NCBI RefSeq assembly: GCF_900110025.1
Contig: NZ_FOCE01000003.1
Location: forward strand, 1-64,000
DNA length: 64,000 nt
Source of the DNA: Gemmobacter aquatilis
Lineage (GTDB): Bacteria > Pseudomonadota > Alphaproteobacteria > Rhodobacterales > Rhodobacteraceae
Direction of reading: 5' to 3'
Shown piece by piece: positions 1-8,588 of this stretch; within the stretch, counting starts at the first letter, position 1; the number at the start of each line of letters is the position of its first letter. Both the position numbers and the translations under genes were made by a program. The notes beneath the pieces were generated by a model, which was given only the letters and a program-made list of their open reading frames with translations, ran no database searches and was not told the DNA's origin.

Positions 1-138
1 CGCGCGGTGGTGGACCGCATCATCACCAACCTCGGCGTGCTGGATGTGGTGGAGGGCGGACTGAAGATCGTCGAACTGGCAGATGGCGTCACCGACGCCG
101 ACCTGCGCGCCGCAACCGAAGCCACCATCGTCAACTGA
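1..138 (+). CDS. scoB: 3-oxoacid CoA-transferase subunit B, C-terminal end (partial)
   Basis: Only the last 45 codons are present; the reading frame is open from base 1 and stops with TGA at 136-138. The translated end (ITNLGVLDV, then a glycine turn and IVELADGVT, closing with RAATEATIVN) is the conserved tail of the beta subunit of succinyl-CoA/acetoacetyl-CoA:3-oxoacid CoA-transferases, which move CoA between succinate and acetoacetate in ketone-body or polyhydroxybutyrate metabolism. In this family the catalytic glutamate lies upstream, outside the window, so activity cannot be judged. A related CoA-transferase of the same fold is possible; the family call is firm and the substrate is inferred. 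Confidence 0.75.
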   Translation, partial: RAVVDRIITNLGVLDVVEGGLKIVELADGVTDADLRAATEATIVN

Positions 139-267
139 CACCTATGGCGCAGGGCAAATCGCCCTGCGCCTGCCGCACGCAAGTTGCGCGCCAGCGCACG
201 ACGGCCCGGCTTGCCAGCCACCCCTGCCCGACGCCAGATTAAAGGCCACGCAGAACAGGAGCGCCCC

Positions 268-564
268 ATGTCCACCCCCACCTTCGACATCACCCGCGAA
301 ACCACCGCCACCAAGGGCCGGTATGTCATCCGGCAGAATGGCGCCGAGGCTGAACTCACTTGGTCCATCGCCTCGCCGACGCTGGTGATCGCCGATCATA
401 CCAGCGTGCCCGACAGTTTCCGCGGCACTGGCGCGGGCCTCGCCCTCGTCACCCGGCTGATCGAAGACGCTCGCAAAGACGGTTTCAAGATCATGCCGCT
501 CTGCCCCTTCGTGAATGCGCAACGCAAACGCCACCCCGAATGGGCCGATGTCTTCGCCGTGTGA
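268..564 (+). CDS. small GNAT-type N-acetyltransferase (YjdJ-like)
   Basis: A 98-residue protein. The segment PDSFRGTGAGLALVTRLIEDAR matches the acetyl-CoA pyrophosphate-binding loop (R/Q-x-x-G-x-G/A) and following helix of the minimal GNAT fold found in YjdJ/NATD1-like proteins, and the C-terminal CPFVNAQRKRHPEWADVF is characteristic of that subfamily. The substrate is not known. The ATG at 268 is chosen because AGGAG lies at 256-260; an in-frame upstream ATG at 184 would add a low-complexity Arg/Pro stretch and lacks such a site. It stands alone and is convergent with the transglycosylase gene; a copy of the AAATACTCCC intergenic motif follows its stop codon within about ten bases. Confidence 0.75.
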   Translation: MSTPTFDITRETTATKGRYVIRQNGAEAELTWSIASPTLVIADHTSVPDSFRGTGAGLALVTRLIEDARKDGFKIMPLCPFVNAQRKRHPEWADVFAV

Positions 565-569
565 TTTCA

Positions 570-598
570 CTCTGGCCCAAATACTCCCGCCGGAGGCA
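570..598 (+). repeat. dispersed intergenic motif, copy 1 (AAATACTCCCGCCGGAGG core)
   Basis: The run AAATACTCCCGCCGGAGG begins just after the acetyltransferase stop codon, preceded by CTGGCCC. The same core occurs at 49293-49325 and, in reverse, at 29546-29578 and 41832-41864; weaker relatives are at 22191-22214 and 59157-59183. The CTCC-CGCC-GGAG part can form a short hairpin. The role is unknown. Confidence 0.6.
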
Positions 599-686
599 CG
601 CGCAGCCACCGGCTGCGCCCGAGCTGATCCGGGCCCTGCCCGGTCAGCGAGACAAAGGCCTGCGCGCTGCGCGCGCTCCGCTTTCT

Positions 687-1583
687 TCACCCGCCGACGG
701 ACAGAACCTTGAACACGCAGGGGTCGGAGAACAACTCGGGCGGCGTCAGGCACAGGCCCTGCGCCACCTGCCAGGCCGCCAGCACCTTGGGCACATAATC
801 GCGCGTCTCGGTATAGGGCGGTATGCCGTCATTGGCCTCCACCGCCCCCTCGCCCGCATTATAGGCCGCCAGCACCAGCAACGGATCGCGGTCGAAATGC
901 TTCATCAGCCAGTCCAGATAGGCTACGCCCCCCTTGATGTTCTGGCCCGGCGCCATGGCATCGGTCACGCCAAAGCGCTCTGCCGTGGCCGGGATCAGCT
1001 GCATCAGCCCCTGCGCCCCGGCATGGCTGACCGCTTGCGGGCGCCCGGCACTTTCCACGCCGATCACCGCCAGCGCCAGCGCAGGCGACACTTCGGTGCC
1101 GATCGTGGCTTTCAGGATCTCTGTTCCATAGCTTTGCGCGATTTCCTGCATGTGCTGCAGCCGCGGCGCGGTGACCTGCGCCCCACCCGGCCCCTGCGCC
1201 AGCGCGGCCAGCGCCTGCGGCAGATGCCCCTGCAGATCCTTGCGGGCGGTGGGCACCACCTCCCAGAACCATGCGTAACTGGAACCTGATCCACCGGGCG
1301 AAGCGGGGGCAACCGGCCCGGCAGGTGCCGCAGCCACCGGCGGGGCCTGCTCGGCAACAGATTCGGCCTCTTTATCTCGATCTACTCTGGGCGAGGCCGC
1401 CAGACGCCGGGCCTGCTCTGCAGGGTCGATCTGCACCGTGATTCGCTTGCCTACGCCCCCCATGGGCGGTTTGACCCTCCGGAAGGTGAAATTTTCGAAG
1501 CCCTCGGCGGTCTGGGCGGCCACCGGCGCACCACCAGACAGAATCGCACCTGCGATCACCAGCCCCTGAACCACCCGCCTCAT
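687..1583 (-). CDS. secreted lytic transglycosylase (SLT domain)
   Basis: A 298-residue exported protein. Residues 1-23 form a Sec signal peptide ending in APVAAQ. Residues about 24-135 are variable and Pro/Ala-rich. The catalytic domain covers about 150-270 and has the family signature: the catalytic Glu at E177 in ESAG, followed by GAQGLMQLIPATA (189-201) and AYNAGEGAV (240-248). It would cleave the MurNAc-GlcNAc bond of peptidoglycan in the periplasm. It is divergent from the tad pilus locus across a 376-base gap, so a role in opening the wall for pilus assembly is possible but only inferred from position. Confidence 0.88.
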   Translation of the reverse strand: MRRVVQGLVIAGAILSGGAPVAAQTAEGFENFTFRRVKPPMGGVGKRITVQIDPAEQARRLAASPRVDRDKEAESVAEQAPPVAAAPAGPVAPASPGGSGSSYAWFWEVVPTARKDLQGHLPQALAALAQGPGGAQVTAPRLQHMQEIAQSYGTEILKATIGTEVSPALALAVIGVESAGRPQAVSHAGAQGLMQLIPATAERFGVTDAMAPGQNIKGGVAYLDWLMKHFDRDPLLVLAAYNAGEGAVEANDGIPPYTETRDYVPKVLAAWQVAQGLCLTPPELFSDPCVFKVLSVGG

Positions 1584-1959
1584 GCGGCAACCTGCCCGTT
1601 TTCTTGTTTATCTCGCCAGTCTCGCAAAAAAACGCGATCCGTGCCAGCAAAACGGCACCCAAAGCGGCATGGATCGTGACGGTTTTGCCCCATTCTTGCC
1701 CAAAACGACCCCACATGGCGCGCACGCCCCCGATCAGAGCGACCCTTTCTGATTTAGTTTACTTAAAAAACAGTGCTTTAGAAGAATATCGCTGATTTTC
1801 TGCAGATTGTTTTTCCGGCCTTATTGCCTCCCAACTCCCGCCACCATCAGGGGGCTATATACACACATGCCGCAACGAAATGCGGATCGGAACAGAGGCC
1901 GATCAAGACGCAGCGGGGCGGTGGAAACAGAGCAACACATGAAGCAAGGAACAGACATC
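1584..1959. promoter_or_regulatory. divergent intergenic region upstream of the pilin gene
   Basis: No convincing gene in 376 bases. The stretch from about 1745 to 1815 is markedly AT-rich for this genome (it includes a TTTACTTAAAAAAC run), and CTATATACACA lies at 1854-1864. It must carry the promoters for the transglycosylase on the minus strand and for flp on the plus strand. No sigma-70 -35/-10 pair with good spacing could be assigned with confidence. Confidence 0.45.
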
Positions 1960-2145
1960 ATGAAACTCCTGAACATCTTCAAATCCTTCAAAAACGACGA
2001 ATCGGGCGCCGTGACCGTTGACTGGGTCGTGCTGACCGCCGCCATCGTGGGCCTGGGTATCGTTGTCATCAACACCATCTCGCCGGCGATCGACTCGACC
2101 GCCTCGCAGATCGCCGCCGACCTCGACTCCGCCGCGACCCGCTGA
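1960..2145 (+). CDS. flp: Flp/Fap-type major pilin
   Basis: A 61-residue prepilin: a short basic leader (KLLNIFKSFKNDESG), then AVTVDWVVLTAAIVGLGIVVI, a long hydrophobic helix, and a short polar tail. Leader cleavage after the Gly would leave a mature pilin with Asp-Trp at positions 5-6 where classical Flp pilins have Glu-Tyr. The ATG at 1960 is preceded by AAGGA (1946-1950), so upstream in-frame ATGs, including the one at 1939, are unlikely. It heads the tad locus, and a strong stem-loop follows 32 bases after the stop. It forms the pilus fibre after processing by the CpaA peptidase at 12020. Confidence 0.88.
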   Translation: MKLLNIFKSFKNDESGAVTVDWVVLTAAIVGLGIVVINTISPAIDSTASQIAADLDSAATR

Positions 2146-2177
2146 TCCGGTCTGTCTCCGGACATCCGAGACCTGAA

Positions 2178-2209
2178 AAGCTGCGGCTCTCCGAAGGGGG
2201 CCGCAGCTT
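2178..2209 (+). terminator. stem-loop after flp
   Basis: AAGCTGCGGC (2178-2187) pairs perfectly with GCCGCAGCTT (2200-2209) around a 12-base loop, 32 bases after the pilin stop. Only a few A/T bases follow, so partial termination or protection of the pilin mRNA 3' end is as likely as full termination; either would make the major pilin more abundant than the assembly proteins encoded downstream. Confidence 0.6.
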
Positions 2210-2285
2210 AATCCAGTTGAAAGGCGTCTGTTGAAGCGCCGTTTTGGCAGGTGCGCCCATTTGTGGGCAGGAAAGGACATGCGCA

Positions 2286-2468
2286 GTGAAGCAGGACATT
2301 CTGGCCTTCATTGCCGACGATCAGGGCGCCGTGACGGTGGATATGGTCATCCTCGTTGCCGGTATCGTGGTCCTGTCGCTTGGCGTCTTTTCCATCGTCA
2401 CCGAAACGACCTTGGAAGCCGCAGCAGGGCGCATCAACGATCTGATCGTGAGCCTGTTGCCAAGCTGA
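2286..2468 (+). CDS. second Flp-like pilin or pseudopilin
   Basis: A 60-residue protein with the same plan as the pilin before it: a short leader ending DDQG, then AVTVDMVILVAGIVVLSLGVF, and a tail (INDLIVSLLPS). It shares the exact GAVTVD processing region with the major pilin but has Met at mature position 6. The GTG at 2286 is chosen because GGAAAGGA lies at 2269-2276; an upstream in-frame ATG at 2244 would put extra polar residues and a Cys before the leader. It may be a minor pilin or an initiation subunit. It lies between the flp stem-loop and cpaB, so it is probably made at the lower level of the assembly genes. Confidence 0.75.
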   Translation: MKQDILAFIADDQGAVTVDMVILVAGIVVLSLGVFSIVTETTLEAAAGRINDLIVSLLPS

Positions 2469-2495
2469 ACGCCTGGCGCAAATTCGGAAAGGGAT

Positions 2496-3353
2496 ATGAT
2501 GCGGACGGTTTTCATTGCGTTTCTGGCGCTTGGCCTGGCACTGGCAGGGTTTGCCGTCCACATGGCCCAGAACTATATCGGCCAGACTCAGGCAAAGCTG
2601 GTTCAGGAACAGAAACTGCGCGCCAAGACCGGGCCACTGGTCGAGGTCTATGCGGTCAACAAGCCGCTGAACTATGGCGACCCGCTGACCAAGGATGACC
2701 TGCAACTGGTCTATCTGCAGGAAAGCGCCTTGCCCGAAGGCGTGTTCAAATCCGAGGAAGAGGTTTTCCCCGAGGGCGTGGACAAACCCCGCTTCGTGCT
2801 GCGCCAGATCGAGAAATTCGAGCCGGTGCTGGCGGTGAAAGTCACCGCGCCGGGTGAAGCCGCAGGCCTGACCGGGATGCTGGCCGAGGGTGAGCGCGCC
2901 TTTACCATCAAGTTCGACGACACGTCCGGGGCTTCGCGCTATCTGCAGCCGGGCAATCGGGTCGATGTCTACTGGACCGGCCGCACCGATGCCGGCATGG
3001 AAGTGACCCAGTTGATCGAAACATCCTTGTCGATCATCGCGGTGGATCGCCCTGATCCGAAAAATGCCGACGAAAAGCCCAACATGAATTCGGCCCCCAA
3101 GGCGATGACCGTTGCCGCTTCCCCCGCGCAGGTGGCACGGCTGGCGCAGGGCCAGGCGACCGGGCAGCTTTCCGTCTCGCTGGTGGCCCATAACGAGGCT
3201 GCGGCCGCAACGGATGTGATCGAGGTCGATGGCAACTCGCTGCTCGGGATCGTGACCCAGACGGCGGCGCCGGTCGAAACGCAGAAGGTATGTACCATCC
3301 GCACCCGCAAGGGCGCCGAGGTGGTCGAGATCCCGATCCCCTGCACGAACTGA
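2496..3353 (+). CDS. cpaB: Flp pilus assembly protein CpaB (RcpC)
   Basis: A 285-residue protein with an N-terminal membrane anchor (about residues 5-23), a coiled linker, then an SAF domain (about 48-120, with PLNYGDPLTKDDLQ) and the CpaB/RcpC region with VTAPGEAAGLTGMLAEGERA and YLQPGNRVDVYW. In the Tad system CpaB is a periplasmic protein thought to act with the secretin. The start lies just after GGAAAGGG; two ATGs are in tandem and the first is used here. It is followed by a 200-base gap before cpaC, so cpaC may have a promoter of its own. Confidence 0.92.
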   Translation: MMRTVFIAFLALGLALAGFAVHMAQNYIGQTQAKLVQEQKLRAKTGPLVEVYAVNKPLNYGDPLTKDDLQLVYLQESALPEGVFKSEEEVFPEGVDKPRFVLRQIEKFEPVLAVKVTAPGEAAGLTGMLAEGERAFTIKFDDTSGASRYLQPGNRVDVYWTGRTDAGMEVTQLIETSLSIIAVDRPDPKNADEKPNMNSAPKAMTVAASPAQVARLAQGQATGQLSVSLVAHNEAAAATDVIEVDGNSLLGIVTQTAAPVETQKVCTIRTRKGAEVVEIPIPCTN

Positions 3354-3555
3354 CATCCCGGCCTGCAAAAGCGCATCCCCGATCTGGGGGTGCGCGCTAT
3401 CCTTTTCGCTAGGGCTAGGGCGCGCTGCGACTTATTCACAGGAACAACGCGCGGCAAGGTTTTGATTCTTGCAATAAAATGCCAGTTCCGGCATTTTGAT
3501 CATCAATACGGGCGAAAAGACCCGCTTGTGAGGCGTGATCGGAGAGGCCGGTCAC

Positions 3556-4947
3556 ATGCAGTTGCGTGAAATCTTCGTGGCGGGTGTGTTGGGGCTGGCC
3601 CTCAATACAACCTGCCTGACGGCTGCGGGGGCACAGACCCTGCGGGTGATGGAAGGTGTCGCGCAGGCGCCGCTGAACGTGCCGATGAACCGTGCGGTGG
3701 TGGTTGAAAGCGACACACCCTTTGCCGAGCTTTCCATTGCCAATCCGGGCATCGCCGACATCTCTACCCTGTCCGACAAGTCGATCTATGTGCTGGGCAA
3801 GGCCCCGGGGCGTACCACGCTGACGCTGCTGGGCGCAGATGGCAGGCTGATCTCGAACGTCGAGGTGCAGGTTGCCCCTGACGTGGCCGAATTCAAGGAA
3901 CGCCTGCGCCAGATCCTGCCGGGTGAGACGATCGAAGTGCGCACCGCCAATGACGGCATCGTGCTGTCGGGCACCGTCAGCTCCACCGCTAAACTGGACC
4001 GGGCGCTGGATCTGGCCGAACGCTATGCGCCTGAACGCGTGTCGAACCTGATGAGCGTGGGTGGCAATCAGCAGGTGATGCTGAAGGTCCGCTTTGCCGA
4101 GATGCAGCGTTCCGTCGCAAAGGATCTGTCGTCGTCGCTGGCGATTTCGGGGGGTGACTCGATCGGGGTGAATGCCGAAACCGGCACATGGCTGAACGGC
4201 GACAACGGGTTGAGCAATACCACCATCACACCGCGTGACGGAGTGCAAGGCGCCATGGCGCTTGGCTTCACCGCCGGTTCGCTGCAATTCGGCGTGCTGC
4301 TGGAGGCGCTGGAATCGAAGGGCGTGGTACGCACCTTGGCCGAACCGAACCTGACGGCCCTGTCCGGGCAGGAGGCGAAGTTTCTCGCCGGTGGCGAATA
4401 TCCGATCCCGGTCTCGGACGATAACGGCATTACCATCGAATACAAACCCTTCGGGGTCGAGCTGAACTTCACCCCGGTCGTGGTGGATGGCGACATCATC
4501 AACCTGACGATCAACGCCGCCGTGTCGTCGATCGACAGCAATATCTCGGTCCAGACGGCGGGCATCAACGTCAATGCCTTCCAGCGCCGCGAAACCTCGA
4601 CCACGGTCGAGATGCGCGACGGTGAAAGCTTTGCCATCGCCGGCCTGCTGCAGGACGATTTTCAGGATCTCAACAGCCAGATCCCGTGGCTGGGCGATGT
4701 GCCAGTGCTGGGCGCCCTGTTCCGCAGCGCGGATTTCAAGCGCGAGCAGTCGGAGCTTGTGATCATCGTCACCCCGCATCTGGTGACGCCGACAAAGGGT
4801 CAGGCCCTTGCGCTTCCCACCGACCGCGTGCGCATCCCGACCGAGAAGGAGTTGTTCCTGTTCGGCAAGGTGCAGGGCGGCAACGGCGCGGCCGGCGAAG
4901 TGGCCCGGCAGGATTTCAGTGGCCCCTATGGCTATGTGATGGAGTGA
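3556..4947 (+). CDS. cpaC: Flp pilus secretin CpaC (RcpA)
   Basis: A 463-residue outer-membrane secretin. A signal peptide (MQLREIFVAGVLGLALNTTC and on to AGAQ) is followed by the pilus/BON-type N domains (about 30-170, with IADISTLSDKSIYVLGKAPGRTTL) and the secretin core (about 240-425, with VRTLAEPNLTALSGQEAKFLAGGEYPIPV and a VPVLGALFRS motif near the end). It forms the pore through which the pilus passes. The ATG at 3556 is preferred over the GTG at 3535 because GGAGAGG (3540-3546) lies at good spacing and the signal peptide then begins at residue 1. Five bases separate it from the OmpA lipoprotein gene. Confidence 0.92.
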   Translation: MQLREIFVAGVLGLALNTTCLTAAGAQTLRVMEGVAQAPLNVPMNRAVVVESDTPFAELSIANPGIADISTLSDKSIYVLGKAPGRTTLTLLGADGRLISNVEVQVAPDVAEFKERLRQILPGETIEVRTANDGIVLSGTVSSTAKLDRALDLAERYAPERVSNLMSVGGNQQVMLKVRFAEMQRSVAKDLSSSLAISGGDSIGVNAETGTWLNGDNGLSNTTITPRDGVQGAMALGFTAGSLQFGVLLEALESKGVVRTLAEPNLTALSGQEAKFLAGGEYPIPVSDDNGITIEYKPFGVELNFTPVVVDGDIINLTINAAVSSIDSNISVQTAGINVNAFQRRETSTTVEMRDGESFAIAGLLQDDFQDLNSQIPWLGDVPVLGALFRSADFKREQSELVIIVTPHLVTPTKGQALALPTDRVRIPTEKELFLFGKVQGGNGAAGEVARQDFSGPYGYVME

Positions 4948-4952
4948 GTCCC

Positions 4953-5600
4953 ATGCAGGGCCAGATGCGCGTTCTTCTGCTTGCCGCAATGGTGGTCTCC
5001 CTCGCCGCCTGCGCCAGTGGCAACCGGGAAGCCGGGGCAAATGTCGATGACGGCACCTTCGGCAATGCCACGATGAACAACACGCTCGTCCAGACGGGCA
5101 CCATGGATTATCGTATGGCTCTGGGGCAGCGCTTTGCGGGCGAAGTGCCCTCGACAATCACATTCCCGTTCAACTCGTCGCAGCTAACCGCCGAGGCGCG
5201 CGCCGCGCTGGACCATCAGGCCAACTGGATGCGGCAATTCCCCGAACTGCGCTTCTCGGTCTATGGCCATACCGATTTGGTCGGCTCCAATGCCTATAAC
5301 AAATCTCTGGGTCTGCGCCGCGCGCAGACAGCGGTGGCCTATCTGGGCAGCCGTGGGATTTCGCGGTCGCGGCTTGATGCGCTTGTTTCCTATGGCGAAA
5401 CCCGCCCTGTTGTGGTCACCCAGGCGCCCGAGCAGCAGAACCGCCGCACCGTGACTGAGGTCGCAGGCTTCGTAAAGGGCAGTGCGGCGCCGCTGAATGG
5501 CAAGTATGCCGCGATCATCTGGCGCAATTACATCGCACTTGGCCAGCGCCCGCACCCGTCGAACCACGTCGTGCAGACCGAGCTTTCGGACAGCAATTAA
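4953..5600 (+). CDS. OmpA-family lipoprotein of the tad locus
   Basis: A 215-residue lipoprotein. The signal ends in a lipobox, SLAAC, with Cys20. An OmpA/MotB peptidoglycan-binding domain spans about residues 75-170 (STITFPFNSSQLTAEARAAL, GHTDLVGSNAYNKSLGLRRA, then the NRRT motif). The C-terminal 45 residues are unique. It occupies the position of the small lipoprotein cpaD in Caulobacter and is tightly coupled to the secretin gene, so a role in anchoring the secretin to the wall or in its localisation is likely but inferred. A hairpin follows six bases after the stop. Confidence 0.85.
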   Translation: MQGQMRVLLLAAMVVSLAACASGNREAGANVDDGTFGNATMNNTLVQTGTMDYRMALGQRFAGEVPSTITFPFNSSQLTAEARAALDHQANWMRQFPELRFSVYGHTDLVGSNAYNKSLGLRRAQTAVAYLGSRGISRSRLDALVSYGETRPVVVTQAPEQQNRRTVTEVAGFVKGSAAPLNGKYAAIIWRNYIALGQRPHPSNHVVQTELSDSN

Positions 5601-5605
5601 GACGA

Positions 5606-5637
5606 AAACGGCGCATTCAACCGGAAACTCGCCGTTT
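5606..5637 (+). terminator. inverted repeat after the OmpA lipoprotein gene
   Basis: AAACGGCG (5606-5613) is complementary to CGCCGTTT (5630-5637), with a 16-base spacer, starting six bases after the stop. A following 175-base gap precedes cpaE, so the locus may be split here into two transcripts. The T-run is short; termination efficiency is uncertain. Confidence 0.45.
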
Positions 5638-5812
5638 CCAATCTAGAAAAAGTCCCAGAAACTCGGGTTTTTAGCCCCAATATCGCCAAGTTTGGCAGGC
5701 AGTTTCGCTTCAATAGAACCAACCGCGCGGAGAATCCCGCGCAGGAGGGGGAAGTGCGAAACGGGCCATCCGCGACGCTGCCTTCCCCTCCGACAAGGAA
5801 GGACATGAGGCG

Positions 5813-7081
5813 ATGACGAGTGTGGCAAATCTTCAGCCTGAACCGGCCCCGATCCTGGCCTGCACCATCTCGCGGGATGTGCAGAATTTCGACCTGCTGA
5901 TCGAGGATATGGAACAGGAACTGGGCGAGAACTGGGGTGACCTGTCGTTCGAGGATGCCACCCTGTTCTTCGAGCAACCGGATGCCGCCGCGCTGCAATT
6001 CGTTGCCGTGGCAGTAGACAACGAAGACGAAGCCGATCTGACCCGGATTTCCGACATCATCCGGGTCGCGAAGGATCGCGGCGTGCGTGTGATCCTGATC
6101 GCCGATCAGGTCAGCCCCGCCGCCCTGCATCAACTGCTGCGACTGGGAGCGGATGATTTTGTGCCCTATCCGCTGCCAAATGGCGCGCTGCACGAAGCGA
6201 TCGAGCGTACGCGCAAACCGGCAGAGCCGCAGCCCGTGCCTGCCCCGGACAATACGCTGCCCGAGGCGATCCATACCCCTGCCTTCAAGGCCAAGGGCGA
6301 CCGTGACGGTGTGCTGCTGCCGGTTCATGGGCTGGCCGGAGGGGTCGGGGCTTCGACTTTCGCTGCGAATCTTGCATGGGAATTGGCCAATGCCGAGAAA
6401 TCCAACCCGCCGCGCGTCTGCCTGATTGATCTGGATCTGCAGTTTGGCTCGATTTCCACCTATCTGGACCTGCCGCGCCGCGAAGCGGTGTTCGAGTTGC
6501 TGCAAGATACCGAACATGCCGACAGCGACAGCTTCCTGCAGGCGATGCTGACCTTCAACGACCGGCTGCACGTCTTCACGGCCCCTGCGGACATGCTGCC
6601 GCTGGACCTGATCGGGCCGGATGACGTGTCCCGGCTGCTGACCATGGCGCAGGCGAATTTCGATTTTGTGGTGATCGACATGCCGAAGACCATCGTTTCT
6701 TGGACGGAAACGGTGCTGACGCGAGCGCATGTCTACTTTGCCCTGATGGAGCTGGACCTGCGCTCGGCCCAGAATGTGCTGCGGCTGGTGCGGGCGCTGA
6801 AGGCCGAAAACCTGCCGCATGAACGGCTGCGCTACGTCCTGAACCGCGCCCCGCGCTTTACCGACCTGACGGCGAAAAGCCGGGTGAAGCGGATGGCCGA
6901 AAGCCTCGATATCGCGATCGAGGTGCAGTTGCCCGACGGCGGCGCACAGGTGACACAGGCCAATGACCACGGCCTGCCCATCGCGGAAACCGCAGCCAAG
7001 AACCCGTTGCGCAAGGAAATCGCGAAACTGGCGAAATCGCTGTTCGACGTGAACAAGGCGGCAGAGGCGGCCCGAAGTTAA
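5813..7081 (+). CDS. cpaE: Flp pilus ATPase/localisation protein CpaE (TadZ)
   Basis: A 422-residue protein. The N-terminal part (about 10-135) resembles a receiver-like domain and the C-terminal part (about 165-400) is a MinD/ParA-type P-loop ATPase. The deviant Walker A segment reads GGVGAST at 176-182, with Ala in place of the usual signature Lys, as seen in TadZ proteins; CLIDLDLQFGS is the switch region and FVVIDMPK the Walker B strand. TadZ/CpaE positions the Tad machine at the pole. The start is preceded by AAGGAAGGA. It opens the second half of the locus, running into cpaF 37 bases downstream. Confidence 0.9.
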   Translation: MTSVANLQPEPAPILACTISRDVQNFDLLIEDMEQELGENWGDLSFEDATLFFEQPDAAALQFVAVAVDNEDEADLTRISDIIRVAKDRGVRVILIADQVSPAALHQLLRLGADDFVPYPLPNGALHEAIERTRKPAEPQPVPAPDNTLPEAIHTPAFKAKGDRDGVLLPVHGLAGGVGASTFAANLAWELANAEKSNPPRVCLIDLDLQFGSISTYLDLPRREAVFELLQDTEHADSDSFLQAMLTFNDRLHVFTAPADMLPLDLIGPDDVSRLLTMAQANFDFVVIDMPKTIVSWTETVLTRAHVYFALMELDLRSAQNVLRLVRALKAENLPHERLRYVLNRAPRFTDLTAKSRVKRMAESLDIAIEVQLPDGGAQVTQANDHGLPIAETAAKNPLRKEIAKLAKSLFDVNKAAEAARS

Positions 7082-7118
7082 GATCCGGGACGATTTGGGT
7101 GTGATTGGGGTGTGAGAG

Positions 7119-8579
7119 ATGTTTTCCAGATTCAAGAAACCTGAGGCGACCGGCACAGGCGCCGCGCCGATGGCTGCCGTAGGCGCGGCTACGACGATTC
7201 CGAAAACCGCAGGCGGCGCCACAACCAAGGCCCCCGCCCCCGGTCTGATGCCTGCACGCCCGGCGCCCAAAGCCCCGGCGGATGCTGCGGCTGCCGACAA
7301 GGAACGCAAACGCAAATCCAAACTGCAGGAACTGAAGGTCGAACTGCACAAGCGCCTGCTGGAAAACCTGAACCTTGCCGCGCTGGAAAAAGCCTCCGAA
7401 GCCAATCTGAAAGCTGAAATCGCCCTGATCAGCGCCGAGGCGCTGGACGAGATGTCGGTCGCCCTGAACGCCCAGGACCGCCTGACCCTCAACCAGGAGC
7501 TTTATGACGAGGTGATGGGCCTCGGCCCGCTGGAGCCGCTGCTGAAAGACGAGACGATCAACGATATTCTGGTGAACGGGCCACAGCGCATCTTTGTCGA
7601 ACGCGGCGGCAAGCTGGAACTGACCGACATCACCTTCAAGGATGAACGCCATCTGCTGCGCATCATCGACAAGATCGTGAGCGCCGTGGGACGGCGGGTG
7701 GACGAATCTAACCCCTATTGCGACGCACGTCTTGCCGATGGCTCGCGCTTCAACTGCATGGTGCCGCCGGTGGCGGTGGATGGCTCGCTCGTCTCGATCC
7801 GCAAGTTCAAGAAGGAAAAGCTGGGTATCAACGATCTGGTGCGCTTCGGCGCCTTCACCGAGGAAATGGCGCTGTATCTGGAAGCCGCCGTTTCGACGCG
7901 GCTGAACATCATCGTGTCAGGCGGTACGGGTTCGGGGAAAACCACGACGCTGAACGCGCTGTCCTCGTTCATCGACAATGCCGAACGGGTGCTGACCATC
8001 GAGGATACGGCGGAACTTCAACTGCAACAGGTGCATGTGGGCCGGATGGAAAGCCGCCCCGCCAACGTCGAGGGCAAGGGGGCCGTGACGCAGCGCGACT
8101 GCCTGCGCAACGCCCTGCGGATGCGCCCCGACCGGATCATCGTGGGCGAAACCCGCGGCGAAGAGGTGATCGACATGCTGCAGGCCATGAACACAGGCCA
8201 TGACGGTTCGATGACCACGATCCACGCCAACAACGCCCGCGACGGCATCAGCCGTCTGGAAAACATGGTCGCCATGGCCGGGATCGAGATGCCGCTGAAA
8301 GCCGTGCGCAGCCAGATCGCCAGCGCCGTCAACCTGATCGTGCAGGCCTCGCGCCTGCAGGACGGCTCGCGTCGCATGACCTCCATCACCGAAATCACCG
8401 GGATGGAAGGCGAGGTGATCTCGATGCAGGAAGTGTTTCGCTATGAACGCCTTGGCCTTGCGCCAGATGGCAAGATCATCGGCCGCTTCAACGCGACCGG
8501 CGTGCGCTCACATTACACCGAACGGTTCAAGCAGTGGGGCTTCCACCTGCCGCCGTCGATCTACGAACCCATCGTCTGA
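7119..8579 (+). CDS. cpaF: Flp pilus secretion ATPase CpaF (TadA)
   Basis: A 486-residue type II/IV secretion ATPase that powers pilus extension and, in Caulobacter, retraction. After a variable Ala/Pro-rich N terminus (about 1-65) comes the N-terminal ATPase domain ([22 protein letters not shown]), then the P-loop [10 protein letters not shown] near residue 270, the Asp box ([11 protein letters not shown]), Walker B ([14 protein letters not shown]) and the His box ([12 protein letters not shown]). All key residues are present. It ends nine bases before tadB, with which it should work at the inner membrane. Confidence 0.95.
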   Translation: MFSRFKKPEATGTGAAPMAAVGAATTIPKTAGGATTKAPAPGLMPARPAPKAPADAAAADKERKRKSKLQELKVELHKRLLENLNLAALEKASEANLKAEIALISAEALDEMSVALNAQDRLTLNQELYDEVMGLGPLEPLLKDETINDILVNGPQRIFVERGGKLELTDITFKDERHLLRIIDKIVSAVGRRVDESNPYCDARLADGSRFNCMVPPVAVDGSLVSIRKFKKEKLGINDLVRFGAFTEEMALYLEAAVSTRLNIIVSGGTGSGKTTTLNALSSFIDNAERVLTIEDTAELQLQQVHVGRMESRPANVEGKGAVTQRDCLRNALRMRPDRIIVGETRGEEVIDMLQAMNTGHDGSMTTIHANNARDGISRLENMVAMAGIEMPLKAVRSQIASAVNLIVQASRLQDGSRRMTSITEITGMEGEVISMQEVFRYERLGLAPDGKIIGRFNATGVRSHYTERFKQWGFHLPPSIYEPIV

Positions 8580-8588
8580 GGTCTGAAG

